This document shows, in pieces, positions 53,851-64,000 of a DNA stretch of 64,000 nucleotides. The DNA is from Vibrio syngnathi (lineage in GTDB: Bacteria; Pseudomonadota; Gammaproteobacteria; Enterobacterales; Vibrionaceae). Every line of letters starts with the position of its first letter. Position 1 is the first letter of the stretch. The stretch lies in the NCBI RefSeq assembly GCF_002119525.1, contig NZ_CP017916.1, forward strand, positions 3,224,001 to 3,288,000, written 5' to 3'. A program made the translations under genes and the position numbers. Under the pieces are notes generated by a model, which was not told where the DNA came from, did no database searches, and saw nothing but the letters and a program-made list of their open reading frames with translations.

Positions 53851-53864
53851 TTTCTATACACCTA

Positions 53865-53891
53865 AGAAAAAACCAGTAGCGGTGCTACTGG
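53865..53891 (-). terminator. Terminator of glmU
   Basis: Minus-strand CCAGTAGC-ACC-GCTACTGG followed by six T. Confidence 0.88.
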
Positions 53892-53923
53892 CTTTCATTG
53901 AAATCATCTTATTTATTGCGAGA

Positions 53924-55285
53924 CTATTTTTTCTTAGTCGGACGCTGCCAGTTGGCAATTTTACGCTCTTTGGCTCGACTGATAACTAACTCATTTTCAG
54001 CAACATCACGAGTCACCGTTGAGCCTGCACCGACAGTTGCGCCATTACCAATAGTAACAGGTGCAATGAGTTGGCTATCTGATCCAACAAATACGTCATC
54101 ACCAATGATGGTTTTAAACTTGTTTGCACCATCGTAGTTACAAGTAATTGCACCCGCACCCACGTTTACGCGTTGACCAATTTCAGCATCGCCTAAGTAC
54201 GTTAGGTGATTCGCTTTAGAGCCTTCACCAAGGCAAGTATTCTTCACTTCAACAAAGTTACCAACATGCGAGTTATTACGCATGTCAGCACCAGGACGTA
54301 GACGAGTGAAAGGGCCAATCGTACAGTCTTCACCGACCGTTGCACCTTCGATTACGCTGTATGGACGAACGATGGTGTTGTCATCGATCTCACAATCTTT
54401 CAATACACAACCGGTGCCGATAACCACGTTGTCGCCAATGCTTACGCTGCCTTCGATGATAACGTTAGTATCAATCTCAACATCCATGCCGCATTGCAGT
54501 TCACCACGTAGATCAAAGCGGCTTGGGTCGCGCAGCATTACGCCTTGCTTTAATAGTTTGTCAGCTTGCTCAGCTTGGTAAGCGCGCTCTAGACGAGCCA
54601 GTTGAGAGCGATCGTTAACGCCTTCAACTTCAATTGGGTTTACAGGATGAACCGCTTCAACCGCACGGCCTTCATCGTGAGCCGCTGCGATAACGTCAGT
54701 CAGGTAGTATTCACCTTGTGCGTTGTCATTGCTTAGACCTGATAACCAACGCTTAAGATCGCCACCAGTAGCCACCATAACGCCGGTATTAATCTCTTTG
54801 ATAAGCTTCTGCTCATCAGTTGCATCTTTCTGTTCAACGATTGCCACAACAGGACCATTGCGACGAATGATACGACCGTAACCCATAGGGTTATCTAGAA
54901 CGACAGTAAGCAGTGCTATACCACCGTTTGGTTGAGCGTCTAATAGATTTTCAATGGTTTCTGGCGAGATAAGCGGAACATCACCGTATAACACAAGTAC
55001 TTTTTCATCATCAGCGAAATGTGCAGAAGCCTGATCGACCGCGTGGCCAGTACCTAACTGTTCAGCTTGCAGTGCCCAGTTAACCGTCTCGCTCGCTAGC
55101 GTAGACTTCATCTGATCACCACCATGGCCGTAGACCAAGTGAATGTTTTGAGCGCCTAAGCCGTTACAGGTGTCAATAACATGCTTCACCATTGGCTTAC
55201 CCGCAAGCGTGTGCAGAACCTTTGGTGTGTTTGAATACATGCGAGTGCCTTTGCCCGCCGCGAGAATCACTGCGCTAAACTTCAT
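53924..55285 (-). CDS. glmU: Bifunctional GlcNAc-1-P uridyltransferase / GlcN-1-P acetyltransferase
   Basis: Last two steps to UDP-GlcNAc for peptidoglycan and LPS. 453 residues from ATG 55285; the ATG six codons upstream lacks a ribosome site. N-terminal pyrophosphorylase with [21 protein letters not shown]-terminal left-handed beta-helix with [20 protein letters not shown] and [10 protein letters not shown]. Follows atpC, the same pairing as in E. coli, but a terminator lies between. Confidence 0.98.
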   Translation of the reverse strand: MKFSAVILAAGKGTRMYSNTPKVLHTLAGKPMVKHVIDTCNGLGAQNIHLVYGHGGDQMKSTLASETVNWALQAEQLGTGHAVDQASAHFADDEKVLVLYGDVPLISPETIENLLDAQPNGGIALLTVVLDNPMGYGRIIRRNGPVVAIVEQKDATDEQKLIKEINTGVMVATGGDLKRWLSGLSNDNAQGEYYLTDVIAAAHDEGRAVEAVHPVNPIEVEGVNDRSQLARLERAYQAEQADKLLKQGVMLRDPSRFDLRGELQCGMDVEIDTNVIIEGSVSIGDNVVIGTGCVLKDCEIDDNTIVRPYSVIEGATVGEDCTIGPFTRLRPGADMRNNSHVGNFVEVKNTCLGEGSKANHLTYLGDAEIGQRVNVGAGAITCNYDGANKFKTIIGDDVFVGSDSQLIAPVTIGNGATVGAGSTVTRDVAENELVISRAKERKIANWQRPTKKK

Positions 55286-55414
55286 TGTAAACCTATCCAA
55301 CAATATTTTTATTAAGTCGATATTGTAACCGTTTTTTGCAAAAAATTAAATCGCAATGGCCACTTAGCCTGCAATGATAAATAATATGAGTCTTTCTGAG
55401 CACCCAAAAATGCA

Positions 55415-55441
55415 AAAAGGCGACCCTTATTAGGTCGCCTT
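55415..55441 (-). terminator. Terminator of the atp operon
   Basis: Minus-strand AGGCGACC-TAATAAG-GGTCGCCT followed by TTTTGCATTTTT. Confidence 0.8.
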
Positions 55442-55469
55442 TATCTCAGAGTCTATAATCTTAAAAAGA

Positions 55470-55892
55470 CTAACGACGCTGTTTTGTCAGTTCGATAACT
55501 CGTAACTGAGCAATGGCTTTAGCCAGTTCACCGGCCGCTTGTGCGAAGTCTATATCGCCATGCTGATTTTGGATATTCTCCACAGCCTTGCGTTTAGCTT
55601 CTTCCGCCTTTGCTGCGTCTAGTTCTTCACCACGGATAGCTGTATCAGCCAGTACAGTCGCTGTACCAGGCTGAACTTCTACCATGCCACCAGAAACATA
55701 AATAATTTCTTCGTGACCGTGCTGCTTAACAATACGCACCATACCAGGCTTGATAGCGGTCAGCAGTGGAGTGTGACCATGGAAAATACCAAGCTCACCC
55801 TCACTACCGGTCACCTGAAACGTCTCAACAAGACCAGAGAAAATTTGTTTCTCGGCACTTACAACGTCTAGGTGAAAGGTTATTGCTGCCAT
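55470..55892 (-). CDS. atpC: F1 ATP synthase epsilon subunit
   Basis: 140 residues: N-terminal beta-sandwich ([39 protein letters not shown]) and C-terminal helical hairpin that can inhibit the enzyme. Last gene of the operon, 18 bp after atpD. Confidence 0.97.
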   Translation of the reverse strand: MAAITFHLDVVSAEKQIFSGLVETFQVTGSEGELGIFHGHTPLLTAIKPGMVRIVKQHGHEEIIYVSGGMVEVQPGTATVLADTAIRGEELDAAKAEEAKRKAVENIQNQHGDIDFAQAAGELAKAIAQLRVIELTKQRR

Positions 55893-55910
55893 ATCGCCTC
55901 CTAGTTAGCC

Positions 55911-57332
<1,422 letters not shown>

Positions 57333-57348
57333 TTAGTTTTACCTAAGC

Positions 57349-58215
57349 TTAAACCGCAGCTGCGCCTGAAACGATCTCAGAAAGTTCTTGTGTAATCGCC
57401 GATTGACGGGCTTTGTTATACACAAGTTCTAAGTCATCAATAATGTCACCAGCATTATCTGTTGCTGATTTCATTGCAATCATTCGAGCCGCTTGCTCAC
57501 AAGCAAGATTCTCAACCACACCTTGGTACACTTGAGATTCGACATAGCGAACCAGTAGTGCATCTAGTAGTGGTTTTGGCTCGGGCTCATAAATGTAATC
57601 CCAAGAATGACTGCGTTTCATTTCTTCGCTGTCTGATTTAGGCAAAGGAAGTAATTGATCGATCGTTGGTTCTTGAACCATAGTGTTTTCAAACTTGTTG
57701 AACACTACGAACAGGCGATCTAGTTCGCCTTCATCATATTTCTTCAGCATAACGCTTACAGAGCCAATCAAGTCTTCAAGGCTTGGACGATCGCCCAGAC
57801 CAGAAACTTGAGCTGCTACTTTCGCGCCGCTGTTATTGAAAAATGCTGTTGCTTTAGAGCCTACAATTGCAAGCTCTACATCAGCACCTTTCTCAGACCA
57901 ATCTTTCATGTCATTCATGGCTTTTTTGAACAAGTTAATGTTCAAACCACCACAAAGACCACGGTCTGTAGAAACGATGATGTAACCAACACGTTTGGCT
58001 TCTCGTTCCTCAAGATAAGGATGCTTATACTCGAGGCTACCATTAGCCAAATGACCGATCACTTTACGCATTGTTTCTGCATATGGACGAGTAGCTTCCA
58101 TTGCGTCTTGAGAACGACGCATTTTTGAAGCTGCTACCATTTCCATTGCTTTCGTAATCTTCTGTGTGCTTTTAACACTACCGATTTTATTACGTATCTC
58201 TTTTGCGCCGGCCAT
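57349..58215 (-). CDS. atpG: F1 ATP synthase gamma subunit
   Basis: Central rotor shaft, 288 residues. N-terminal helix [20 protein letters not shown] and the C-terminal helix [20 protein letters not shown] form the coiled coil; [16 protein letters not shown] is the family signature. Confidence 0.98.
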   Translation of the reverse strand: MAGAKEIRNKIGSVKSTQKITKAMEMVAASKMRRSQDAMEATRPYAETMRKVIGHLANGSLEYKHPYLEEREAKRVGYIIVSTDRGLCGGLNINLFKKAMNDMKDWSEKGADVELAIVGSKATAFFNNSGAKVAAQVSGLGDRPSLEDLIGSVSVMLKKYDEGELDRLFVVFNKFENTMVQEPTIDQLLPLPKSDSEEMKRSHSWDYIYEPEPKPLLDALLVRYVESQVYQGVVENLACEQAARMIAMKSATDNAGDIIDDLELVYNKARQSAITQELSEIVSGAAAV

Positions 58216-58263
58216 CGTTACTCTCCGTTAATGGTATGAGGTGGCCCTAAGACCACCTACCAA

Positions 58264-59805
58264 TTACCAGGTCTGGGTTGCCTTGAAATCGTCAACAAGC
58301 TTCTTCAGCTCAGCTTCGATTTCTTTGTTGAAAGCACCCGTTGCGTCGATCTGTGTTGCTAGATCAGCGTATTGACCACGAGCAAACGACAGTAAAGCAG
58401 CTTCAAAATCTAGAACTTTAGAAAGTTCTACGTCTTGAAGGTATCCACGCTCTGCAGCGAAGATTACTAGAGCTTGGTCAAATACAGACATAGGAGCGTA
58501 TTGCTTCTGCTTCATCAGTTCTGTAACTTTTTGACCGTGGTCTAGCTGCTTCTTAGTCGCTTCATCAAGATCCGAAGAGAACTGAGCAAATGCTGCAAGT
58601 TCACGGTATTGAGCTAGAGCAGTACGGATACCGCCAGATAGCTTCTTGATGATTTTAGTCTGCGCCGAACCACCTACACGAGAAACTGAGATACCTGGGT
58701 CAACAGCTGGACGTACGCCCGCGTTGAATAGCTCAGTTTGTAGGAAGATCTGACCATCAGTAATCGAGATTACGTTCGTTGGTACGAATGCAGATACGTC
58801 ACCAGCTTGCGTTTCGATGATAGGTAGAGCAGTTAAAGAACCAGTCTTGCCTGTCACTTCGCCGTTAGTGAATTTTTCTACGTATGCTTCGCTTACACGA
58901 GCTGCACGCTCTAGTAGACGAGAGTGAAGGTAGAAAACATCACCTGGGAACGCTTCACGACCTGGTGGACGCTTAAGTAGTAGTGAAATTTGACGGTAAG
59001 CTACCGCTTGCTTAGATAGATCATCATAAACAATCAGTGCGTCTTCGCCGCGGTCACGGAAGTATTCACCCATCGCACAACCAGCATACGGTGCAAGGTA
59101 TTGCAGCGCTGCAGATTCAGAAGCCGATGCAACAACAACAACAGTGTTAGCCAGTGCGCCGTGCTCTTCTAATTTGCGAACTACGTTAGCAATGGTCGAC
59201 GCTTTTTGGCCGATAGCTACGTAGATAGAGAAAATACCAGAGTCTTTCTGGTTAATAATCGCATCGATCGCCATTGCTGTTTTACCAGTCTGACGGTCAC
59301 CGATTATTAGTTCACGTTGACCACGACCGATAGGGATCATTGAGTCAACTGACTTGTAACCAGTTTGAACAGGTTGATCTACCGATTTACGCTCGATTAC
59401 ACCTGGTGCGATAATTTCTACAGGCGAAGTAAGTTTCGCTTCGATTGGACCTTTACCATCAATTGGCTCGCCTAGCGTGTTTACAACACGACCAAGCATT
59501 TCAGGACCTACTGGTACTTCAAGAATACGACCAGTACCTGTAACTTTCATGCCTTCCTGTAGGTCAGCATACGGGCCCATTACAACAGCACCAACCGAAT
59601 CACGGTTCAAGTTTAGTGCTAGCGCGTAACGGCCACCCGGTAGTTCGATCATTTCACCTTGCATCACGTCCGCTAGGCCGTGGATGCTAAGGATGCCATC
59701 GCTTACAGAAACGATAGTACCTTCATTGCGAGCTTCACTAACAACGTCGAAAGATTCAATACGTTGTTTAATTAGATCGCTAATTTCAGTGGAATTAAGT
59801 TGCAT
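58264..59805 (-). CDS. atpA: F1 ATP synthase alpha subunit
   Basis: Non-catalytic nucleotide-binding subunit, 513 residues from ATG 59805 ([16 protein letters not shown]). P-loop [15 protein letters not shown], and signature [17 protein letters not shown]. The upstream in-frame ATG 59835 would run into atpH and is rejected. 13 bp after atpH. Confidence 0.98.
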   Translation of the reverse strand: MQLNSTEISDLIKQRIESFDVVSEARNEGTIVSVSDGILSIHGLADVMQGEMIELPGGRYALALNLNRDSVGAVVMGPYADLQEGMKVTGTGRILEVPVGPEMLGRVVNTLGEPIDGKGPIEAKLTSPVEIIAPGVIERKSVDQPVQTGYKSVDSMIPIGRGQRELIIGDRQTGKTAMAIDAIINQKDSGIFSIYVAIGQKASTIANVVRKLEEHGALANTVVVVASASESAALQYLAPYAGCAMGEYFRDRGEDALIVYDDLSKQAVAYRQISLLLKRPPGREAFPGDVFYLHSRLLERAARVSEAYVEKFTNGEVTGKTGSLTALPIIETQAGDVSAFVPTNVISITDGQIFLQTELFNAGVRPAVDPGISVSRVGGSAQTKIIKKLSGGIRTALAQYRELAAFAQFSSDLDEATKKQLDHGQKVTELMKQKQYAPMSVFDQALVIFAAERGYLQDVELSKVLDFEAALLSFARGQYADLATQIDATGAFNKEIEAELKKLVDDFKATQTW

Positions 59806-59818
59806 GCTCCAATCCCCA

Positions 59819-60352
59819 TTAAGACTGCAATGCATCGCTCAGGCGGTCTAAACGACTGCGCGCTGAGTTATCGATGACTAGGTCTCCGGCTCGAATAATA
59901 ACTCCACTAAGTAGAGTCTCATCTATACTGCAATTCAGCTGAACTTTGCGCGCTAGGCGCAGTTCCAATTTGCTGATGATGTTTGTGCGCTGTTCTTCAG
60001 AAAGTTCAACAGCTGAAGTAACTTCAACGTCGATCTTTTTCTCATGCTCTTGTTTAAGCAATAAGAACTGTTTACAAACATCAGGAAAGGCCATTAAACG
60101 ACCATTCTCTGCCATCACTTTAATTAAGTTTTGGCCGAATTCATCAAATTGTTCGCCACAAATTACAATGAATATTTCAGCTAATTTTTCAGCAGTCATT
60201 GAACTGCTTAATAAATTGTGAACATCATCATTTTGTGCCACTTCGGCAGCAAAAGTAAGCATTTGACCCCATTGGTCTAGCTCACCTTTATCTACCGCAA
60301 AGTCAAACGCTGCTTTAGCATAGGGGCGTGCGATTGTAGTCAAATCAGACAT
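59819..60352 (-). CDS. atpH: F1 ATP synthase delta subunit
   Basis: Stator subunit that ties F1 to the b dimer. 177 residues, [20 protein letters not shown] at the start and the conserved C-terminal [20 protein letters not shown]. 15 bp after atpF. Confidence 0.97.
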   Translation of the reverse strand: MSDLTTIARPYAKAAFDFAVDKGELDQWGQMLTFAAEVAQNDDVHNLLSSSMTAEKLAEIFIVICGEQFDEFGQNLIKVMAENGRLMAFPDVCKQFLLLKQEHEKKIDVEVTSAVELSEEQRTNIISKLELRLARKVQLNCSIDETLLSGVIIRAGDLVIDNSARSRLDRLSDALQS

Positions 60353-60367
60353 ATACAGCCCCTTGCT

Positions 60368-60838
60368 TTAAAGTTTTGCAGTAATGTTGTTAAGAAGATC
60401 ATCGTGTACATCTTTATCGATTGTACGTTCAAGGATTTTCTCAGCACCAGCTATAGCCAGAGTTGCGACTTGTTTGCGCAGGTCATCACGGGCACGTGTA
60501 CGCTCTGCTTCAATTTCTGCTTCAGCTTGCGCTAAGATCTTCTGGCGTTCTGCCTGAGCCTCTTCGCGTGCTTCATCAATAATTTGAGCTTTACGTTTGT
60601 TTGCCTGATCAATAACCTCAGTTGCAGTGCGCTTTGCTTCTTTCATTTGCTCAGAAGCGTTGGCTTGTGCCAGGTTCAAGTCTTTAGCAGCGCGTTCAGC
60701 GGCTACTAGACCGTCAGCAATTTTCTTCTGACGTTCTTCAATTGCTTGCATGATTGGTGGCCATACATATTTCATGCAGAACCAAACAAACAGTGAAAAA
60801 GCAATTGCTTGACCTAGCAGAGTTGCGTTCATATTCAC
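60368..60838 (-). CDS. atpF: Fo ATP synthase subunit b
   Basis: Peripheral stalk, 156 residues: one N-terminal membrane helix ([20 protein letters not shown]) and a long charged coiled coil rich in Ala, Glu and Lys. One gene, so the stalk is a homodimer. Confidence 0.97.
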   Translation of the reverse strand: MNMNATLLGQAIAFSLFVWFCMKYVWPPIMQAIEERQKKIADGLVAAERAAKDLNLAQANASEQMKEAKRTATEVIDQANKRKAQIIDEAREEAQAERQKILAQAEAEIEAERTRARDDLRKQVATLAIAGAEKILERTIDKDVHDDLLNNITAKL

Positions 60839-60897
60839 AACAGCTACCCCTCGTTAAGAATCAACTACAAAAATTTAATTAACTATTTAGAAGTTAA

Positions 60898-61155
<258 letters not shown>

Positions 61156-61204
61156 TTACGTTCTCCGATTAACATTAATAGTTAGAATAAAGCTTAAAAA
61201 TTTT

Positions 61205-62005
<801 letters not shown>

Positions 62006-62010
62006 TCATC

Positions 62011-62400
62011 CTATTTTTTATTGTTAATGAAAAGCACTGGCGCAAAGATATTAATACCTAGAACCAGTAAATAGGTCAGTTTGAGGGGAATTAATTCCAC
62101 CTGCATATACATGTAGACGATAGAGAATAGTAGAACTGTGATTAAGATTTTTAGCGCTTCACCAGCATAGAACGACGCCGCAACTAACTTAGTTGCGCGA
62201 GCTCCACAAAATAGGAAAGCACACACACAAAAAACCACATTCGCGATGACAAAAATACCGCCACCGATTAATGCAGCAAAACCCCAATCAGGATTAACAG
62301 CTAAACCTAACCCTATCGCCACTAATATAACCGCGCTAAGCTCGATCAATAACATTTGCTTTGCAAGCACTCGTCCTGGTCTTGCTAACGCCGCTACCAT
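62011..62400 (-). CDS. atpI: ATP synthase protein I
   Basis: 129-residue membrane protein with four spans, assembly helper for the c ring. First gene of atpIBEFHAGDC, 66 bp after the promoter -10. Weakly conserved family; identity rests mainly on position and GWGFAALIGG-like WGFAALIGGGIFV. Confidence 0.9.
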   Translation of the reverse strand: MVAALARPGRVLAKQMLLIELSAVILVAIGLGLAVNPDWGFAALIGGGIFVIANVVFCVCAFLFCGARATKLVAASFYAGEALKILITVLLFSIVYMYMQVELIPLKLTYLLVLGINIFAPVLFINNKK

Positions 62401-62465
62401 GTATTCGTTCCTCTTTTAAGCCTACTTTGATACTCGCTTAAAAGCGTGCTGAGAAATTGGCGAAA

Positions 62466-62493
62466 ATTATACGTTCAGCCAAATTGATTGCAA
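62466..62493 (-). promoter_or_regulatory. Promoter of the atp operon
   Basis: Minus strand -35 TTGCAA (62488-62493), 16-bp spacer, consensus -10 TATAAT (62466-62471). Confidence 0.8.
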
Positions 62494-62569
62494 TAAGAAT
62501 GCAGCAATCATTTACATTTTTGTTTACAAACCGACAACTTTTGTACAAGGTCACTTGTTCATTACATAA

Positions 62570-62583
62570 TTGACCTAAATCAA
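62570..62583. promoter_or_regulatory. FNR-like site upstream of the atp promoter
   Basis: TTGACCTAAATCAA, one base from the FNR consensus TTGAT-N4-ATCAA, about 77 bp upstream of the atp -35. Single match in AT-rich DNA, so tentative. Confidence 0.35.
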
Positions 62584-62592
62584 TTATCTCAC

Positions 62593-63474
62593 TTAGTACT
62601 CTAATTTAGCAATAAGTTGATCTAATTTGTGAGGCTCATCAAGAGTAATTGTCACTTTTGACTTCCCACTAACAGAACGAGTAACTGAAACGTTTGCTTG
62701 CAATTTTTCCGTGAGTCTTCGTGAAAGTTCGATAGCTTCAGTGTCTTCAAGCTTCGATTCTGATTCAACGTCTGGCTTTAAGCACTTTTTAACAAGTTGC
62801 TCAGTTTGACGCACGGTCATTTTTTTGGTTGCCGCAGTGTTTGCTGCCTCAACCTGGGTATCGCCTTCAAGCGCAAGCAATGCTCTAGCATGCCCCATTT
62901 CCAGATGTTTATTGGAAACTAAACCTTTTACTTCATTTTCGAGCTGATTTAGACGTAATAAGTTACTAACTGTTGCTCTCGACTTACCGATCACTTCAGC
63001 GACTTGTTGATGTGTCAGCTCAAATTCGTTCTGTAAGCGCTCTAACGCTTGTGCTTCTTCGATAGCATTCAAGTCTTCACGCTGAATATTCTCGATCAAT
63101 GCCATCGCAATCGCGGCTTTGTCTTCAACTCTTTTGATCAGACATGGCACTTGCCTAAGGCCAGCTTGACGAGCCGCTCTCCAACGACGTTCGCCAGCTA
63201 TAATCTCAAACTGGTCTTGCGCTAGCGGGCGTACAACAATTGGCTGAATAATGCCTTGAGATTGAATTGATGCTGCCAGCTCTTCTAGCGCTTCCGGCGC
63301 AATATCCTTACGCGGTTGATATACACCTGGCTTTAAGCAACCAACAGCCAATTCGATAAGCTCACCATCAGCCGACAACGCCTGACTGTAAGAAGCAACT
63401 TGCTGTTTTTCACGAGCCAATGAGCTAGTTGCAAGCAATGCATCTAGCCCCTTTCCTAAACCACGCTTAGACAT
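62593..63474 (-). CDS. parB: Chromosome partitioning protein ParB (chromosome I)
   Basis: CTP-dependent clamp that loads at parS sites near the origin. 293 residues. Starts MSKRGLGKGLDALLATSSLA; CTP/ParB box GERRWRAARQAGLRQVPC near residue 95 and ENIQREDLNAIEEAQ. Helix-turn-helix LTHQQVAEVIGKSRATVSNL. 17 bp after parA. I noticed no parS by eye in the window. Confidence 0.97.
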   Translation of the reverse strand: MSKRGLGKGLDALLATSSLAREKQQVASYSQALSADGELIELAVGCLKPGVYQPRKDIAPEALEELAASIQSQGIIQPIVVRPLAQDQFEIIAGERRWRAARQAGLRQVPCLIKRVEDKAAIAMALIENIQREDLNAIEEAQALERLQNEFELTHQQVAEVIGKSRATVSNLLRLNQLENEVKGLVSNKHLEMGHARALLALEGDTQVEAANTAATKKMTVRQTEQLVKKCLKPDVESESKLEDTEAIELSRRLTEKLQANVSVTRSVSGKSKVTITLDEPHKLDQLIAKLEY

Positions 63475-63491
63475 TGAGCGAATTCCTTTGG

Positions 63492-64000
63492 TTAGACCGA
63501 TACTGGGACTTCTTCACGACGCAACATTTCGCCAGCAAGAGCAAGATATGCCTTAGCTCCAGCTGAATATTTGTCGTAGTACATTGCTGGCTTGCCATGA
63601 CTCGGCGCTTCTGCCAGACGCACATTTCTAGGGATCACAGTTCGGTAAACTTTGCTACCGAAGTGCTTTTTGAGTTGATCAGATACTTCGTTCGATAAGC
63701 GGTTACGAGGATCGTACATAGTACGCAGAAGACCTTCGATCTTCAGATTCTCGTTGACCACCGCAGCGAGCTTGCTGATGGTATCCATCAACGCTGTCAA
63801 ACCTTCCAGAGCAAAGTACTCACATTGCATAGGAACCAATACGGAATCAGCCGCAGCCATCGCATTAATTGTAAGAAGGTTTAGAGAAGGTGGGCAATCG
63901 ATAAAGATGAAATCATAGTTATCACGAACTGATGCTAGTGCATTTTTAAGGCGAACTTCGCGTGCAAACACTTCCATCAACTTGATTTCTGCTGCTGTAA
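63492..64000 (-). CDS. parA: Chromosome partitioning ATPase ParA (3' part; start outside window)
   Basis: Walker-type ATPase that segregates ParB-bound origins. About 169 C-terminal residues are in the window and the frame stays open to the right edge. Visible: the Walker B-like DNYDFIFIDCPPSLNLLTIN and PMQCEYFALEGLTALMDTIS. The deviant Walker A is beyond the edge. Reading-frame continuity shows that the ATG near 63977 is internal. Confidence 0.95.
   Translation of the reverse strand, partial: TAAEIKLMEVFAREVRLKNALASVRDNYDFIFIDCPPSLNLLTINAMAAADSVLVPMQCEYFALEGLTALMDTISKLAAVVNENLKIEGLLRTMYDPRNRLSNEVSDQLKKHFGSKVYRTVIPRNVRLAEAPSHGKPAMYYDKYSAGAKAYLALAGEMLRREEVPVSV

Noticed and set aside
62400..64000. 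parS sites
   Set aside because: I looked by eye for the TGTTTCACGTGAAACA type of sequence near parAB and did not find it; a computed search of the neighbouring DNA would be needed.

Overview
The window is a stretch of chromosome I of a Vibrio, near the replication origin. Evidence for a Vibrio: the rRNA operon spacer carries Glu-Lys-Ala-Val tRNAs, there is a TetR-RND efflux cluster of the VexRAB type beside ubiK-ilvC-ilvY, a DUF2860 outer-membrane protein is present, and the order yrdA-yrdB-aroE-hemF-tsaC / purEK / dprA / def-fmt-rsmB-trkA-trkH matches what I know of vibrios. No tool was run, so species is not assigned; the Splendidus clade would fit.

Layout. 1-2.3 kb: start of a peptide ABC ATPase gene, an AT-rich gap, then a minus-strand tRNA operon Arg-His-Pro-His-Pro. 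Its 3' end runs into 110-bp tandem repeats, each made of a tRNA-Pro 3' end plus a terminator. 2.5-14.4 kb: cytochrome c5, rep helicase, vexR-vexA-vexB efflux genes, ubiK, the divergent ilvC/ilvY pair and an IS630-type element inserted at the very end of ilvY. 14.5-20.7 kb: a complete rRNA operon on the minus strand (two promoters, 16S, four tRNAs, 23S, 5S, then tRNA-Ser). 20.8-36.5 kb: housekeeping genes for haem, shikimate, purine, tRNA modification, DNA uptake, protein maturation and K+ uptake. 36.5-44.6 kb: trhA with a palindromic operator, spo0M, an apparently Fur-controlled transcript with two tiny ORFs, yihD, ccoG, srkA-dsbA, a DUF2860 protein and comM. 44.7-51.4 kb: the ilvL-ilvGMEDA isoleucine/valine operon with a leader-peptide attenuator. 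51.5-53.8 kb: punR/punC. 53.9-62.5 kb: glmU and the whole F1Fo ATP synthase operon atpIBEFHAGDC. 62.6-64 kb: parB and the 3' part of parA. In vibrios rsmG, mnmG and oriC usually follow, so the origin probably lies just past the right edge.

How it fits together. Branched-chain amino-acid synthesis is nearly complete here: ilvA makes 2-oxobutyrate, ilvGM makes acetohydroxy acids, ilvC reduces them, ilvD dehydrates and ilvE transaminates. ilvGMEDA is controlled by attenuation and ilvC by IlvY. Two competence genes (dprA, comM) are present.

Most of the window is ordinary core genome. The parts worth a second look are the tRNA-Pro repeat array, the IS630-like element with a matching MITE-like hairpin (and a weaker third copy), all three sitting at gene 3' ends, the small-ORF transcript at 37.6-38.0 kb, two perfect 24-bp palindromic operators, and short tandem repeats after two stop codons.
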